Positions 19,680-32,329 are shown, counted from the stretch's first letter. The stretch is 64,000 nt of DNA from Adenophora triphylla var. japonica (GCA_022495995.1 JAFEMH010001471.1:62001-126000); one strand, 5' to 3'. Numbers and translations are program-made. Notes: generated from the sequence alone by a model not told the origin.

Positions 19680-22600
19680 CTTCTGAGTTTATCACCGTTG
19701 ACCGGGTGGACAAAGGGATTGCCATCCAAGTCTCGCAAGCTTCATTGCTCCTCCCGACAAGCATTTTCTCGCACCACATAAGGGCCGATCCAGACGGGTT
19801 CCCATTTTCCTGTGGGGTTGTCTCTCGGTAGGGGCTTTACTTTCAAAGCACTAAGTCGCCCTCTTTGATGTCTCCGGCCTTGACCTTTATCAAACGCCCG
19901 CCATTCGCCTCGGTAGGCTCGGGTGTGTTCCATGGCTTTAGCCTTCTCTCATCAAGGTGGCTAATTCATCATGCCGGCCGCGCAACCATTCTACTTCATT
20001 GACACCGTTTTCCAGAGGACCCTTAATGACGGGATTTCCAACTCCACCGGTAACACCGCTTCCATCCCGTAAGTTAGGGCAAAAGGAGTTTCTCCCGTGG
20101 TCGTTCCGACACGACGTTCGTAGCCCCGCAGTGCTAGGTGCAGCCTTTTCGGGCCAATCACGACCACGGGTGGCCATCTTCCTGATGATCCGCTCGAGCT
20201 GTCTTATTAGCAGCCTTCCACGGCTCCATTGGTTTGAGGTCCGTACGGACGACTTGTGGCGAGTAACTCGATTCTCCGATGCTAGCCTATCGCAGCCTTC
20301 CTTCAAGTGTGACCCATTATCGAAATGATCTCGCTGGGCACCCCATATCTCGCACATTATGTTTTCTTTGATGAACTGGGCCACTTTTCTGAAGTGAGGA
20401 CCTTGTAGGACTTGGCCTCTACCCACTTCGTGAAGTAGTCAATGGCTACCAACACGAACTCGTGCCCATTGCTTCCTCGCCGGGATATTTTCCCTATCAC
20501 GCCAATGCCCCAAGTTGCAAACGGCCAAGGAGTCGTCATGCAAGCATGTGTCATGAGGTGGGAGATGGTTGAGGTTGGCAAACCGCCGGCATTTGTCGCA
20601 GTTCGGACGCGCCGAACGCACTGCTTCCATGGAGATCCAAAAGAGGTAACCCATTCCGAGGATCACTTGCATCGTGGCTCGCATTCATGTGAGGACCGCA
20701 AGGACCATCAGGACTTTCGGCCATCAACTCTCCGGCTCTTTCTTGAGTGACACATAAGAGGAGTGGTCCTTGATACCGCTTCTGTATAGGTTGCCTCCTA
20801 GAATGACATACCGAGAAGCCAACCTTTTCGTGGCTTGCAAGCTTTTGGCTCGACTCCTTCTTTTGGTCTACCTTCTTCGTCTCGAAAGCCGACTCTCCGT
20901 CTTTGAGGAATTGGTAACTGATTGTACCAAGGTTCCTTTATAGGCTCGGGTCCCGTGTCCACTTCACAATGTAAAGTCAGCTTCTCTTCTACCCACTCAA
21001 GGGCTTTATGGCTTTTCCCTCGGGGATCTCTACCAATGAGGCTAGAGTAGCTAGAGCATCTCGCGACTGCTCTTTTCCTCGGCAAGTAGTGGAAAGTCAC
21101 TTCTCTGAACCGTCCACCAACTCCTCCATACGGGCATGATACCGTTGCAGACAGGGTCTACATGCCTTCCACTTGTTGGAGACTTGGTTGATGATCAGTG
21201 GCCGAGTCTCCGTAAACTTCGAGCTCCTTGACATTTCTTTCTAAGGCGGCCTCCAAACCAAAGAATGCAAGCTTCATACTCGCGGCATTGTTCGTGGCAG
21301 AAAGTTCAACTTGAGGGCTATGGGGTATGCTCATCTTTCGGATCGACCAATAGCATTCCTACACCATTTCCTCTTTTGTTAGCGGCTCCGTCAAAGAACA
21401 ATTGCCATCTATTTTCGTGCTCAACCGCAAAGATCCCTTCATCTCGGAAATTGGGGTTCGTGCCCTCTCGTCTTCATTACCGGGAAGTTCGCCAGTGATC
21501 TCGACAATGCTTGACCCGATGGCCTTTCTCGGTCACATAGTTGATGTCGTATTCTCGCCAAGAAGAAGGACCACTTCGCTAGACGCATCGATAGGGAAGG
21601 CTTGTCAAAGATGTACTTGATGGGGTCCATTTTCGAGACCAAGTTCACAGGCGGGCTTCGCATATAATGCTTCAACTTGCCGACTACCCTGCACTCGCCC
21701 CGCACGTGTCTTTTCACACGCCGAATAATTGAGCTCACTCCCCGTAGCTTCCTACTGACAAAGTAAATGGCATTTTCTACCCGAGAGTCTTTCTTCTCTT
21801 GAGCAAGCATAGCCCCAACCGCCGTGTTCTGTGATAGTAGATAGAGCAGAAGAGGCTTCGTCTATGCTGGGGGCATAAGCACGGGGATGCACTAAGTATG
21901 CCTTGATCCGTCAAAGGCATCTTGGCATTCTTCGGTCCATTCTCAGGTCCACATTCTTCTTCATGAGCTTGAAGATGGGCTCGCACATAGTGGTCAACCG
22001 ATTGACAAAACGGCCGATGTACCGGCAATTTTCCCATGAAGCTTTTGACTTTGTCCTGGGTTTGAGGTGGCCTCATATCCATGATAGCTTGATCTTTCTG
22101 GGGTCAACTTCTATACCTCGCTCCGTGACCATGTACCCGAGCACTTTTCCCCTTGTCACTCCGAAGGTGCATTTGGCAGTGGTTTAGTCTCATGGAATGC
22201 CGTCTCACCTCTCAAAGAATTTTCGTAGGTCAACAAAGTGCCGCCCACCTTCTCCTTTGGAGTGGATTATCATGTCGTCTACGTAGACCTCAATCTCCTT
22301 GTGGATCATGTCATGAAAAAGCGCGGTCAGCCGCCCTCGTAAGTAGCCCCGCATTCTTGAGCCCGAATGGCATTACCGTATAACAAGAGGTTCCCACGGT
22401 GTGGTGAAGGCCGTCTTTTCTTGGTCTTCCTCGGCCATCTTGATCTCGGTTGTAGCTCGCAAAACCATCAACGAAGGATTTGACTTCGTAGTTGGCTGGA
22501 GTCCACCAGATGTCTATGTTTGCGTAGGGTAGTCGCTTTGGGCCGGCCTTGTTCAGCATCTCTGAAATCCACACAAGCAATAAGACCTTCCCATCGGCCT

Positions 22601-24560
22601 CGTTACGGCCACGATGTTGGACAACCATGTCGGGTATTCAATGACTCGATGAATCCTACCCGCAGAGCTTCTCAATTTCTTCTTTGACCCGTAGAGACCA
22701 TTCCGGCTTGATCTTTCTCGCTCCCTTTATCGCTTGGCATCTCGGTGCTAGAGGGATTCTGTGCTCTACTATCGAACCTGTCTAGCCCCGGCATATCTTT
22801 GTATGACCATGCAAACACGTCGACGTATTCTCCGAGCAAACTCGATCAATCTGTCCCTTTCAACCCCCGGAAGAAGCTTCCAATCTCAGGTCTCTTTAGG
22901 TTCCTCAATAGTACCTAAGTTCACACTTATCAAAACCTCCTCGGAGCTGGGCCCGGTTTTCCTCTTTTTCCGAAACCCGCTTAAAGATTTCTTTAATGTA
23001 TTGTTCGTTTAGTGTGTTTGCATCTTGTTCAAATGATTCATTATTAACAGTTGTTAAGTTTTGAGTTAATTTATCATTTGTTAAGTTGGCAATAAGAGGA
23101 TAATCGTAAAGATTTGTCATTTCATTCAAGATAAGGGGAAAGATGACATCGATTACATTTTCATAATCCTCAGCGTGAGGCCTTCTGATGACTTCCGAGG
23201 ACTCGGAATTCGAAGATTCCCGACTCGACCGAATAGACAACAGTGGTGTTTGACACGACCGGGCCGAGGAGGACGGGTACCAATCCAAGCTCCGTGATCA
23301 TTTGCCGTCGATCAAGCTATCGGCCCCGAGAATGTCTCCCAATTCTTCAATGGCATTTCTGTCTTAGTCACCAAAGTGCGAGGATCAAAATGACTTTCAC
23401 CATCGTCTCCAATAACGGCAACTATCTCATCATTCGAATCAAGTCAATCAAGTCTGGGATTTGTGCTTCTTCGTCAAACAACTCTTGCAAACCCCACTCG
23501 ATCTTTTCACTGGCTGCGCCTTCTATCCGGCTTATCTTTGGAAGAGCTAACTCAAAGGCGGAGAAGTCCATTGTCCCGATGCCGACTTTTGACACCGGCC
23601 GGATTTCCTTTCAAGACGTACTCATTCTCGAACTGTAGTGGTAGCCCTGTGGATATCTCGGCAAATCAAGGAACATTCTTCGAACGGGATTGGCCGGCTT
23701 TCCCTAACTTTCTCAAGGTTCTCTAGAAGGGTTTTCGCAAGGAGATCCGGCGATCACTTTCATCATATTGTGTCCCTCCTTTTATAAAGTAATGGGTCGT
23801 AGACAGATCGTAAGTGATGGAGCCGGACCCCTTCACCTTTCGTGCCTTTAGCTTTTCCGGCATCCCGAGAGTTCGGTTTGCACCCCAAGCCATATCTCGG
23901 TAGTCTGTTCCTTCACATCAATGATGGTGTTACGACCTTGAAGTCTTCTACCCAATCCAAGTCCCTAAGATAGCTCATTTTTCGCATCATTCTCATGGCA
24001 GAGGGATTTTATCTAAGTAGTGGTGAGGTCGGTGCAACACACTTCAGGCTTCGAAGAAGCTACTGAGAATCCGGTCAATGCTAACCCTTCATCATCATGC
24101 TTGATCTCCAATATCGGGATGTCCCCTTGCCGGTTCCTTCTACTTGGACACTGTCTCCCATAAATGGTGGTGATAGTTCCATCACTCGACCGAAATTTGA
24201 CGCACCGATGCAAAGTAGAGGCTACCCCGTTTATCCGGTGGATCCAAGGCCGTCCCAAAGAAGGCAAGAAATGAAATTGGAATGTCAATAACTTGAAAAT
24301 CAACATCCATGACCTTTTTCCGAACCACATCTTGAGAGTGGCGATCCCCAAAACCGATCGTGCAAAGGGAGTCATAGGCCTTAATAGTCCGACTAGAAGG
24401 CTTTAAGTCCGTTGGCTTCGCATCCAATAAATCCATCATCTTAGCCGGCAAGACATTCATTGCACCCTCCATCGACTAATACCCATGGTAATCGACGCTC
24501 TTCTAACCGGATCGTGATGTAAAGAGGTTCGCTATGACTAGCCCCATACTTTGGCAGTCC
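19680..24560 (-). pseudogene. pol of M: protease, RT, RNase H, integrase (broken)
   Basis: Order on the minus strand is PR-RT-RH-IN, typical of Ty3/gypsy. Protease: GLPKYGASHSEPLYITIRLE, then LPWVLVDGG, where the usual catalytic D-S/T-G is D-G-G (about 24476). RT: NKAGPK...DGFASYN...VMPFGLKNAGA-like and an intact YVDD at 22274-22285. RNase H / connection: KMDPIKYIFDKP (about 21610) and later fragments. Integrase: zinc-region CDKCRRFANLNHLPP (20590), WPFATWGIGVIG (where WGIDVIG is expected, so the first catalytic Asp is Gly), FDNGSH (second Asp), and the C-terminal GKWEPVWIGPYVV (19770). Frameshifts and stops are spread throughout; no piece exceeds about 160 codons. It would make the polymerase and integration enzymes of the element. 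Confidence 0.85.
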
Positions 24561-26989
24561 AATTCAGCCAAGGTAATGATGTTTCCATAGTGGATATTTC
24601 CAATCATTTCGACGACCTCATCGTGGGTGACATCTATGGGCACCATGGTCTTGGCCAAACTTTCTTCTAGTTTCAACTTATGAGGGTATGAAGAGGTTAA
24701 CAGTGGACCATAAGGAGATATTGGCTTGGGTACACTTCAACCGAGTTAGGACCGGATCCTCCTTATCGTAGTCGCTTTTTTCGCTTCTAGCTTATAAGGT
24801 CTTTTTATCTCGTTTTTGGCCTCGAGACGCGCTTCTTTTGTCACCCTAGGCCGCTCATTCAATATTCATCCGCCTGCACCAGTCATCACATAGACATTGG
24901 ATTTTCCTTGGTCATTATTCCTACCGGAGGATTCTCACAATTCTTTCAAAGTCGAGGCGGATTCTTACCGGCGTATGGCCAATTTCGCCGATTGATCCGA
25001 TTGACGGCGCCGCCGGAAGCATAGGCGGCTTCCCGAATCTCGGTCCTGTGTTACCGGCTTTTGACCTTTTCGAGTTTGACCGGCTGATTTCAACTTCACA
25101 TTCTCCGTTTAAAGCTTTCACAGCCTCATTCAAACTTTTCAAAGTCAAGCATGCAACAAGAATTATCACTTCCGGAGTTTGGAGCTTGGCAAATGGCTTT
25201 CTCATCCGATCCTAGCAACTTCTTTAACAGAGTAGGATCACATTCCTCATCACCGTCAAGCATGTCCTTTCTTTCCCCGGGGTCAACCTTCGACGGCATT
25301 TTGGACATTGGCCAAACACTTTCGAAATGGGAAATTCCATCATCAATAAGTGATTTCTGCGGGTCAAACCTCATGGCGGGTTCCTTTTCCTTACCGTCAG
25401 AGATATTTTCCGGGCTTTTTGGCTTCGGGCTAACCACTCCTCTATTGTCCCTTCCGCACTTCGACCGTGTCTTCATCGGTGTCACTACAGTAGCTCTCGT
25501 GGGAACTTTCGCCTTGGCTCTTATGACCAATGAGGGCAAAAGCAGTCGGGATACTTGACGCCATATGAGGGGTATCTCGTACTCTTCCTCGGGCTTAGGG
25601 ATTACCAGAAAACATCATTATCATCGTAGACATAAAGTGGACCGGGTCGCCTCTAAACTCGTGACTCTTTCCAAGGCATCCATACATTCTTCTTCGTACC
25701 AAGTTTCGTGAGTGACTACTAACACCGTGATAGAGTCTACCCTTCCCGATGAGAGTTTGGCTTCGGCGACGCTTACATGTTCTAGATCGCGGGCGGAGCC
25801 CACTTCCTCTTTTGGCTAAAGCTTCGATCAAGTCTCTCCATTCACCTACCAAGTCCTCAGTACGGAGTATTGAACTCTAGGATATAGGACTCATACACTA
25901 CCTCATCTAAGCTAGCATCCTTCTCCGAGCCTCAGATAGGCCGTGCAGACACACTTTGAAGTGATTTCATCCCCTATTCCAGTGTCCGCGGCTTTCGCTC
26001 TCATCTTGCCCTTCGGGTTTCACTTCCGTCGCTCCAAGTCCATTCCTTTTACCGAACCGTCATCATCGCGTAAATCCATCCATTCCTATTCTCGTTCCCG
26101 ACCGACTCTTCACCGTAGCCGTCCGAGAGGTAGGCAAATTCACAAAGCGTTGACAAAATTGGAAAGGTCAAACCTGCACCGGGATTCCAAAGTAGGGAAA
26201 TTTGGCTCGGGCCGAAAGGAGGAAAAAGGTCCCGTGGGGGGATGCGAGAGGAAGCGAGGGTGTCGGGACCCTAACAAATTGGGGTATTGGAGAAGACCGA
26301 GAAAGGACAGCTTTGGCAATGGGTTATATGAAGATGGGGGAGGGCATTGGTTATAGGCTAGCTCTTCTTCCTTAGCCATCTCGGTTACCCCAAACCAAGA
26401 CTGTTCTCTGTCAAATCGGCCATTCTAAGTGGGGTTTTTGTTTTTTAAGTGATAAGTCTTTGAAAATCGATTTCGGTTCGAAAATGGGTGAATGATTAAG
26501 AGGCAAGAATCGAAAAACCGAATTTCAATTGGATAAGTTATTTGATTTTGTATCTCGAATTCATTATCTCAAATGCTTAAAAAAAATAAAAAAAATTAAA
26601 AAAAAATAAAAAAAAAACCCAAACGTAAATGCAAAGTGAATGCTAAACGGTTTTAAAAAAATTAACATAAACCAAGCATGAACAAGTGCGTTTTAAGAGG
26701 CTTTCGAAGACCATTTTTACCTCTTAAAAATCAAGTGGCTTTTAAGAGGCATTAAAAATTTGAAAAAAAAAAAACAAACACACTTAAAGTGTTTTACCTC
26801 TTAGAATTAAGTGATTTACCTCTTAATAAGAGGTAAAATGAAAAAACAAAAGCCCCCTAACTCTCGAAACTGAGGATTCTGGCGAACTGTCTGAGGATTC
26901 TGCGCTAACAAGTCGCTGACCCGGTGTTCTCACCCACTTCTTTCTCGCTGCGGGAAAGGGATAGGAAAGGTTTAGACTCGGGGTAGGTG
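24561..26989 (-). pseudogene. Degenerate gag and gag-pro linker of M
   Basis: Minus frames hold the linker before protease (near 24720: TQANISLWS, corresponding to the QISLL-type motif upstream of Tat proteases) and KSLNEAVKALNGECEVE (25130). An acidic stretch GDEECDPTLLKKLLGSDEKA lies near 25210. From 25560 to 26400 the frames are short and I do not recognise them. 26400-26830 is A/T-rich with long A runs and no coding signal. Around 26940-26990 the sequence resembles the start of the R gag leader/ORF. No CHHC knuckle is found, unlike L1 and R. Confidence 0.4.
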
Positions 26990-28560
26990 TTTAGGCTGAA
27001 GGCTCAGGCGATATGCAAATTAGAATCTTCAAGTTTACTTAAAATAGTGTCTTTTATTAATATCTATTTGGTTGGAAAAGGGGTTCTGCCCTTCTTTTTT
27101 CACAACTACTCTAGATTCTGGATCAGTGGGTTCCGTCACTACGTCTATAAGCCCCTCGTATTCCACCCGTATTTCGACCTCCTGTGGTGGACAGCCCGGG
27201 CGAGGGTCCTATAGGGCACGCGGATCCCACCGACCGAGAGTAAAGAACGCTCCTATCGGGTCTAGCGGGTCATAGGACCTTTCAACGCACGAGCGATGCG
27301 GATTATAGTCAAGGCAATACCGGGAAAGTCTCGTCTCTCTGCCTTGACGGATCTTTGGCAGAGTTTCGCTTGAGCGAATGACGGTTTCTGACTTTCGGTA
27401 ATGTCCGAGAGAATAATAGGCATGGGTCGGGCGGTAAAAAGCCGGATGACACGTGTCACATTGAACTTCGTTGCATACACACGGCGCGTGGGTAATCGAA
27501 GTCAATGCCTGGCCAAGATCTTGCCAATTTTTCCTTGTCGGAATTTTGCGTAGCTTCGCTGAGCGAAAGATCTTATGATTTTTGGCAAAGACTCGGTCTT
27601 GACTCTTACGCATTCCGTGCGGGTCAAGGTCAATAGTCAATGTCGGAGTCAAGATCCCACCGATTTTCCTTGTCGGAATTCTCGGCGAGAATTTCGCGAG
27701 CGAAAATCTTGGCTTCCGTTATGAGCTAAGGCTTGACCTTTACGTGGGTATGCAATCGGGCTATATGACACGGACTAGACCAAAAACCAACCAAAAGTCA
27801 CGGATTTTTGAAACGTGTGACACCTGACCGTGCATTGGTCGACACCGGCCGCCATGGGGAGGTTGGAATGATTCCGTGCGCGCCCGGAGCATCGTAAGGC
27901 CGTCCGTGATCGCAATCGGAACCACCCCGGTTTAAAGGACGTGCGTGCAAAGTGTACAGTGATATATCGGAGTGCGCGTAGTGTGCGGTCTCCTAAAATT
28001 GATCCTTTTTGAGTTAAAACAGAAATTTTCATAAATGTGTTTTAAAGGAATGATTTTCGGGACGGGGGAGAATGCAACACGTAAATTTTTCTCGGGAAGC
28101 CCCCGCCGTCAGTCGTGGAGTTGAGTAGCCCCAAGCTGCTAGGACTTGCCAGATTAACCCTGATTTTTCCTGGTGGAATTGCCACTGAGGTCGTATGGTC
28201 AGAATCCTATGAGGATTAGCCGTATGACTGCATGGATCAATTTTCCAGGTTCCACTCCTTTGCGATTTTTTATGCTCAAAGTATGCACGAAATGATGCAA
28301 TGCAAGGTAAAGGAAGCAAGCACGATTAATGAAATCAGCAACGGGAGTCTAACCCGCTCAAAGGGAAAAGCTTTCTTTTATTTATTTTTTTTTTTCAAAA
28401 TTTTTTTTCGAAAAAGGATACTGGTACGTGGGATTGTTAAACCACCGGTTATCCCAACTCCCACATCAGGGAGTGTACAGGAAGGGTAAGTGGTTTCCAC
28501 CTATATACCGAGTATCGATTTTTTTTTGTTTTTGAAAATAAAGCTTTTCTCCTTTGGGAT
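26990..28560 (-). other. M 5' leader
   Basis: Untranslated leader. Block 27105-27240 is strongly conserved with L1 and R. 27480-27730 contains two imperfect units with CCTTGTCGGAATT and GAGCGAAA cores. 28380-28420 is T-rich. No ORF1 of the kind seen upstream of gag in classical Ogre elements is recognisable. Confidence 0.55.
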
Positions 28561-28579
28561 TTCCCAGTGAGTCGCCAAA
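28561..28579 (-). promoter_or_regulatory. Primer binding site of M
   Basis: Minus strand TTTGGCGACTCACTGGGAA, a mutated tRNA-Arg-type site, eight bases from the LTR end at 28588. It shows that 28588-30175 is the 5' LTR. Confidence 0.7.
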
Positions 28580-28587
28580 CCGTGGAA

Positions 28588-30175
28588 TGTGTGCCCAAAT
28601 TTTGTGGATTCACGCGAGTTTGAAGACATCCGAGTTATTTGAAAACTGAGTCGCCACGCCATTTTGATTACCTAAAAACTTTGAAAAAGGTTTTTACTTG
28701 GGTTCGGAGGTTAAGTTACCCCTTGGGAAGAACGTTTGGCGTTCACCCAAAGTGCCTTGCCGGAGCAAGTCTCCCAAGATTTCGCAATCGTGCTTGCTTG
28801 CGTGCTTTCTTGTGTGCATGTGTTTGAGAAAAAGAGGGGGAATGTCCCAAGTTGTCTTCCTGACGTACAAACCATTTGTTGGTTGTCGCTCGGGATTCCT
28901 TGGAATTTTATGTATTTGGGATTATGATCCCGTCCTCATCTTATGACTTGTGATCATCGCATTTTAACCTCGGGACCCTCGGGACTTGCGTGATCGAGAG
29001 AATGACTCTCTTTGGTCAAAGATGAGGTTCTTTAGAAAAGGAGGGTCCTTAGCCCATCAATCCTACGCTTTAAGACGGTCGAGCTCGTATAGAGGCTTCA
29101 TACTCTTTCTTAAGCGATAATCGGAGATATAGGGTTCAAGGTTATCCCTTTCCAAAGAAATCGTGAACCTTTAATGGAAGGAACGATGTAAAGATAGGAT
29201 CTTTTACACCGGTCCGTTCCAAGGTTGGGGGAAAGGGGAAATGCATGATGAAAAATGACTCTTTAATGAAAAGATGACATTTTTGGTTTTAGCAAATGAT
29301 GCTTTTTGATTGAAAGAAATGATCTTTATGCAAGTGATGCGTAAAGATAGGATTTTTATGCAAATGATGCATTGGAAAAGGTTTTTGAATGCAAAGGATG
29401 CATTTTTATTGAAAAGATTGGATTTTTATGTGCAAATGATGCATAAAAATGACATTTTTATTTGAAAATGGGGGTTTTAGGTGCAAAGGATGCACCTTTA
29501 TGAAAAAGACTACATTTTTATGACAAATGAGGTCTTAATGCATGCAAAGGGGTGATAAAGATGTGATCTTTATGAATAAATGCCAAGTCCCAAGCAAGAT
29601 ATATGAATGCAATGAGCAAGTATATCAATTAAAAGCAAGGTTAGAGTGTGCGAGGTTACCAATTGCTTCCTTTGCTTGTTCGAACGGAGCTAGGAGGAGA
29701 GGTTGGTCTTGGGTCTTCAAGGAGGAGGGAGGTAGCTTCTTGGCCTTCCTTCTTCACCTTCTTGAGCTTGCACCAATATTCTTCACGTCTTGGGAGTGTT
29801 TATAAGTGTATTGTGTATTTTGTGCCTCTATTGTGTGTGTTGAAATGGGTAGAGGAGGCCTCTATTTATAGGTAATCTGGATAAGGTGAATGAAGCCGTG
29901 CGGCTAAGAGCAGCGAGCTAATGCAGCCGTGCGGGCTTATCCTGAATGACTCAGCATTCTAGAACCATGCAAGGTGGCAAATTCTAGAACCCTCCTTCCT
30001 AATTAAGAAAAACGTGTTTCTTAATTAGGAAGGATCCCCTTCAGCCCTTATTTAATAAAAAAACAGTTCTGGAATGTTTCCGGAACGCTGGGAAGGTCTG
30101 GGGAATTACCGGAAAACTTACCGAAATTGTCGGGAAAATTAACCGGAAGGCATGAGCCAGATTTGGGTACTTACA
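28588..30175 (-). repeat. 5' LTR of M
   Basis: 1588 bp direct repeat of 11182-12779 with the same TGTAAGTACCC ... GGGCACACA ends. Sequence differences and small indels are scattered throughout, so the insertion is not recent. It contains the promoter at 29863-29937 and an internal PBS-like TGGCGACTC at 28648-28656. Confidence 0.9.
29863..29937 (-). promoter_or_regulatory. M LTR promoter: CCGTGCGG palindromes and TATA
   Basis: Minus strand: AGCCGTGCGGGCT-type site (29937-29925), AGCCGTGCGGCT (29905-29894, with context AATGAAGCCGTGCGGC on the plus strand), then CTATAAATAGAGG (near 29870-29860). The 3' LTR keeps both sites, one slightly mutated. Confidence 0.55.
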
Positions 30176-30467
30176 CTAACGCATTAAAACGAACATGACA
30201 GGCTTGGTCCTTAGGTTTGATTTTTCTTTTAGGTCGGTGGAAACCGCTTGCCCTATAGGACCCTCGCCTGGGGCTATCCACCCCGGGATGTCAAAATACA
30301 GGTGCAAAACGAGGGGCTTATAACCGCACAGATGGTCTCCACTGACCCAGGATCTAGCATAGTTGCGAAAAAGAAAAGCATTCTTTTTCAACCTACCTAG
30401 GATTCTGAGAAAATACCGTTTTAAGTAAATTAAAACACCAAAAAAATAAAATAAAAGCGGAAACCGC
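30176..30467 (+). other. Truncated 5' leader of R
   Basis: Contains the conserved leader block (30230-30370: CGGTGGAAACCGCTTGCCC, TATAGGACCC, GAGGGGCTTATA) immediately before gag, as in L1 and M. It starts abruptly at the M LTR. Confidence 0.65.
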
Positions 30468-32084
30468 ATGTCACGTGAGCTTTCCCCCTTTTTCATCCCG
30501 AAAGGCCTTCCCGTGTCTAAACCTTACCCGTCACCCCCTCCAGCGAACGGAGAGTGGTTGAGAGTACTCGGGAGCCGCTTTTTCAGTATCAAGGTCACAA
30601 GGTCCGACAGCCCTTCCGGTTCAGGGGTCCGAACAGTCCGCTACTCCCCCATGGCGGGATCAACAGATAACAGTGAGGGAAACGGAACCCCACCCCCGGG
30701 AAATTTCCAAACGATGGAAGAAGTTTGGCAAGCTTTCAAGGCTCTCGAGAAACGCCAAGAAGAGCAGCAGGCTTGGATCGAATATGCCATGCGCCGTTGC
30801 AGAACCGTCGCGGTTCCCCAACCTGATGGGACCTTCGTTCTCATAGAAGACGAAGAAATACCTGCTCCCCCGGGTCCTCAAAGCAATCAGCAGGTCCCAC
30901 CTCTGCCAAGCTACGAAAACCTAGCAATGCAAAATAGCTCCCGCTCAGAGCTTAACTCGGGCCTCAGTCAAGCGGCTCCGATCTGTCAACCTCAGCACAA
31001 TCTGTTTTCCGACCCTGCTCCACAAACTCAATATCACCAGCACGCCTATGGGCCCGCTCCCTCAGGTCCTAACACCTCTCAATATCCCCTGGAATTCAAT
31101 CATGTGCCTCTGTATGAGCCCCGCAGCCACAACTTGAAATCCCAATGTTTACCAGGGACAGACATCCCAAGCGGATATTCCGACATCTCAAACCTTCCAC
31201 CCGCTGGACTGCCACTTGGGGCTAATGAAACATTTCCCCAATTTTCAAACACAACCCTTAGCGGTCCGGGCAATCACGCCCCCAATTTCAATAATCTAGG
31301 ATACGGGTTGGTATACGCCCAACTACCTCCCCAAGACTCCCGAATGGCGATCCCATTAGCCAATCCACCTCCATCTTCGGTTTCCATCCCCGAAAATGGC
31401 AGCCTGCCTCTGCCTACTGACCCCCATATGGCTTGGTTGGTAGAACATGCAAAGGAGAAGGAGATACAGCAGAAGAGTTTCCTTAAGCAAAAGGAAAAAG
31501 GTTACCAAATACCTCCAAACAAGAAGAAAGAGGTTACCAGAGCAGTCCACTACATTCAGAACGGAGATCAAGTAAACCGCGATCAAGCACCCCCAAGGAA
31601 CAACAATCTCCCTCGCATACCACAGTTCCAGCATTTCGATAACCTCGGGATGCCCTTGAGCCAAGTCCTCGAGATACTAGTAAAGAGGAACATTCTCAAA
31701 CCCCTTGAGGATTTCCAACCAAAGTCTCGCAAGCCCAACGTGGACATGAGCAAATGGTGTGCTTTTCACAACTTCCCCGGCCACACAACCGACCATTGCT
31801 TCGTGTTGAAGAAAGTGGTCCAAGGTTTAATCGAAGAGGGAAAATGGGAATGCCCCCGCGGTCCCAACACAATTGGAAACCCTTTCCCTGGAAATGACGA
31901 GGTAAGCATGGTGGATAAGTCCTCTGCAAATTCCCGTGATGAATGGGGACGTGAAGATGGAACCTGGGGCTTCCGCAATGAAGAATTCGGAAGAAGGAAT
32001 CCAAGGATGGTTATTCCCCAACAATCCTTTTCGGAATCAAGGCACACCAAGGGATGGATCGAGCCCTCCCCGGAGATAAGGTAG
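30468..32084 (+). CDS. gag: gag of R, proline-rich Gag-like protein with CHHC knuckle
   Basis: 538 codons are open from ATG 30468. By alignment with L1, translation may instead begin at ATG 30651 (residue 62, MAGSTDNSEGNG), giving 477 residues. Order: a helical EEVWQAFKALEKRQEEQQAW stretch (residues about 83-103), a long P/Q/N-rich middle (about 125-315), a basic segment (about 330-365), then LGMPLSQVLEILVKRN and a zinc knuckle WCAFHNFPGHTTDHC (about 427-441, C-X2-H-X4-H-X4-C). The C-terminus is polar. The usual central retrotransposon Gag capsid homology is not evident. It is the only long intact frame among the four Tat units, and pol does not follow. It may help package its own RNA if enzymes are supplied elsewhere; that is inference. 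Confidence 0.7.
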   Translation: MSRELSPFFIPKGLPVSKPYPSPPPANGEWLRVLGSRFFSIKVTRSDSPSGSGVRTVRYSPMAGSTDNSEGNGTPPPGNFQTMEEVWQAFKALEKRQEEQQAWIEYAMRRCRTVAVPQPDGTFVLIEDEEIPAPPGPQSNQQVPPLPSYENLAMQNSSRSELNSGLSQAAPICQPQHNLFSDPAPQTQYHQHAYGPAPSGPNTSQYPLEFNHVPLYEPRSHNLKSQCLPGTDIPSGYSDISNLPPAGLPLGANETFPQFSNTTLSGPGNHAPNFNNLGYGLVYAQLPPQDSRMAIPLANPPPSSVSIPENGSLPLPTDPHMAWLVEHAKEKEIQQKSFLKQKEKGYQIPPNKKKEVTRAVHYIQNGDQVNRDQAPPRNNNLPRIPQFQHFDNLGMPLSQVLEILVKRNILKPLEDFQPKSRKPNVDMSKWCAFHNFPGHTTDHCFVLKKVVQGLIEEGKWECPRGPNTIGNPFPGNDEVSMVDKSSANSRDEWGREDGTWGFRNEEFGRRNPRMVIPQQSFSESRHTKGWIEPSPEIR

Positions 32085-32329
32085 TTCGAGACAGGCCGAG
32101 CAAGTGGCAGCGTCAAAAATGGCGCAACTTTCACAAATGCGGACCCACAGCCAGCAAGAAGAGATAGGACGAGAAGCTTGGACTAACCCCCCGTCTCCTA
32201 GAGTCTATCTTAAAAAATAAAAGACCCCGAGTCTGTCGTATTTAAGTTCGAGTCTCTCGAGTCGTCTGACGGCCTTACGCCTAAAGATTATGCGTTTGTA
32301 ACATAAACCGCGCTTCCTTATGCTTTGAA
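32085..32329 (+). other. Gag-proximal spacer of R
   Basis: No open frame. In M the corresponding position would hold the protease and its linker. This 245-bp segment shows where the pol deletion begins. Confidence 0.4.

Larger units (their letters stand above)
11182..30175 (-). mobile_element. Near-complete Tat/Ogre-like element M, 19 kb
   Basis: Minus strand: 5' LTR 30175-28588, PBS 28579-28561, leader to about 27.0 kb, degenerate gag and linker, then protease, RT, RNase H and integrase (24560-19680). Next come a 3' region holding two antisense mobile-domain-like pseudogenes (plus strand, 14409-18930), a 50-bp tandem array, hairpin modules and a PPT, ending with the 3' LTR 12779-11182. LTRs are 1588 and 1598 bp. 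The 5-bp flanks differ (GTGAA left, CTAAC right), so no target duplication is present. All protein frames are broken. Confidence 0.85.

Noticed and set aside
19507..19779. Lysine-rich C-terminal extension of integrase
   Set aside because: Produced by the 38-bp T tract on the plus strand, beyond the normal integrase end.
20238..20250. GGTCCGTACGGAC palindrome within M pol as another regulatory site
   Set aside because: It falls on the codons of the conserved integrase SPYRPQTNG motif, so it is explained by coding sequence.
26140..26379. Minus-strand frame MAKEEELAYNQCPPP as a G-patch or Gag domain in M
   Set aside because: I could not match it to the CHHC Gag of L1/R or to a G-patch; it is kept only as part of the unresolved gag region.
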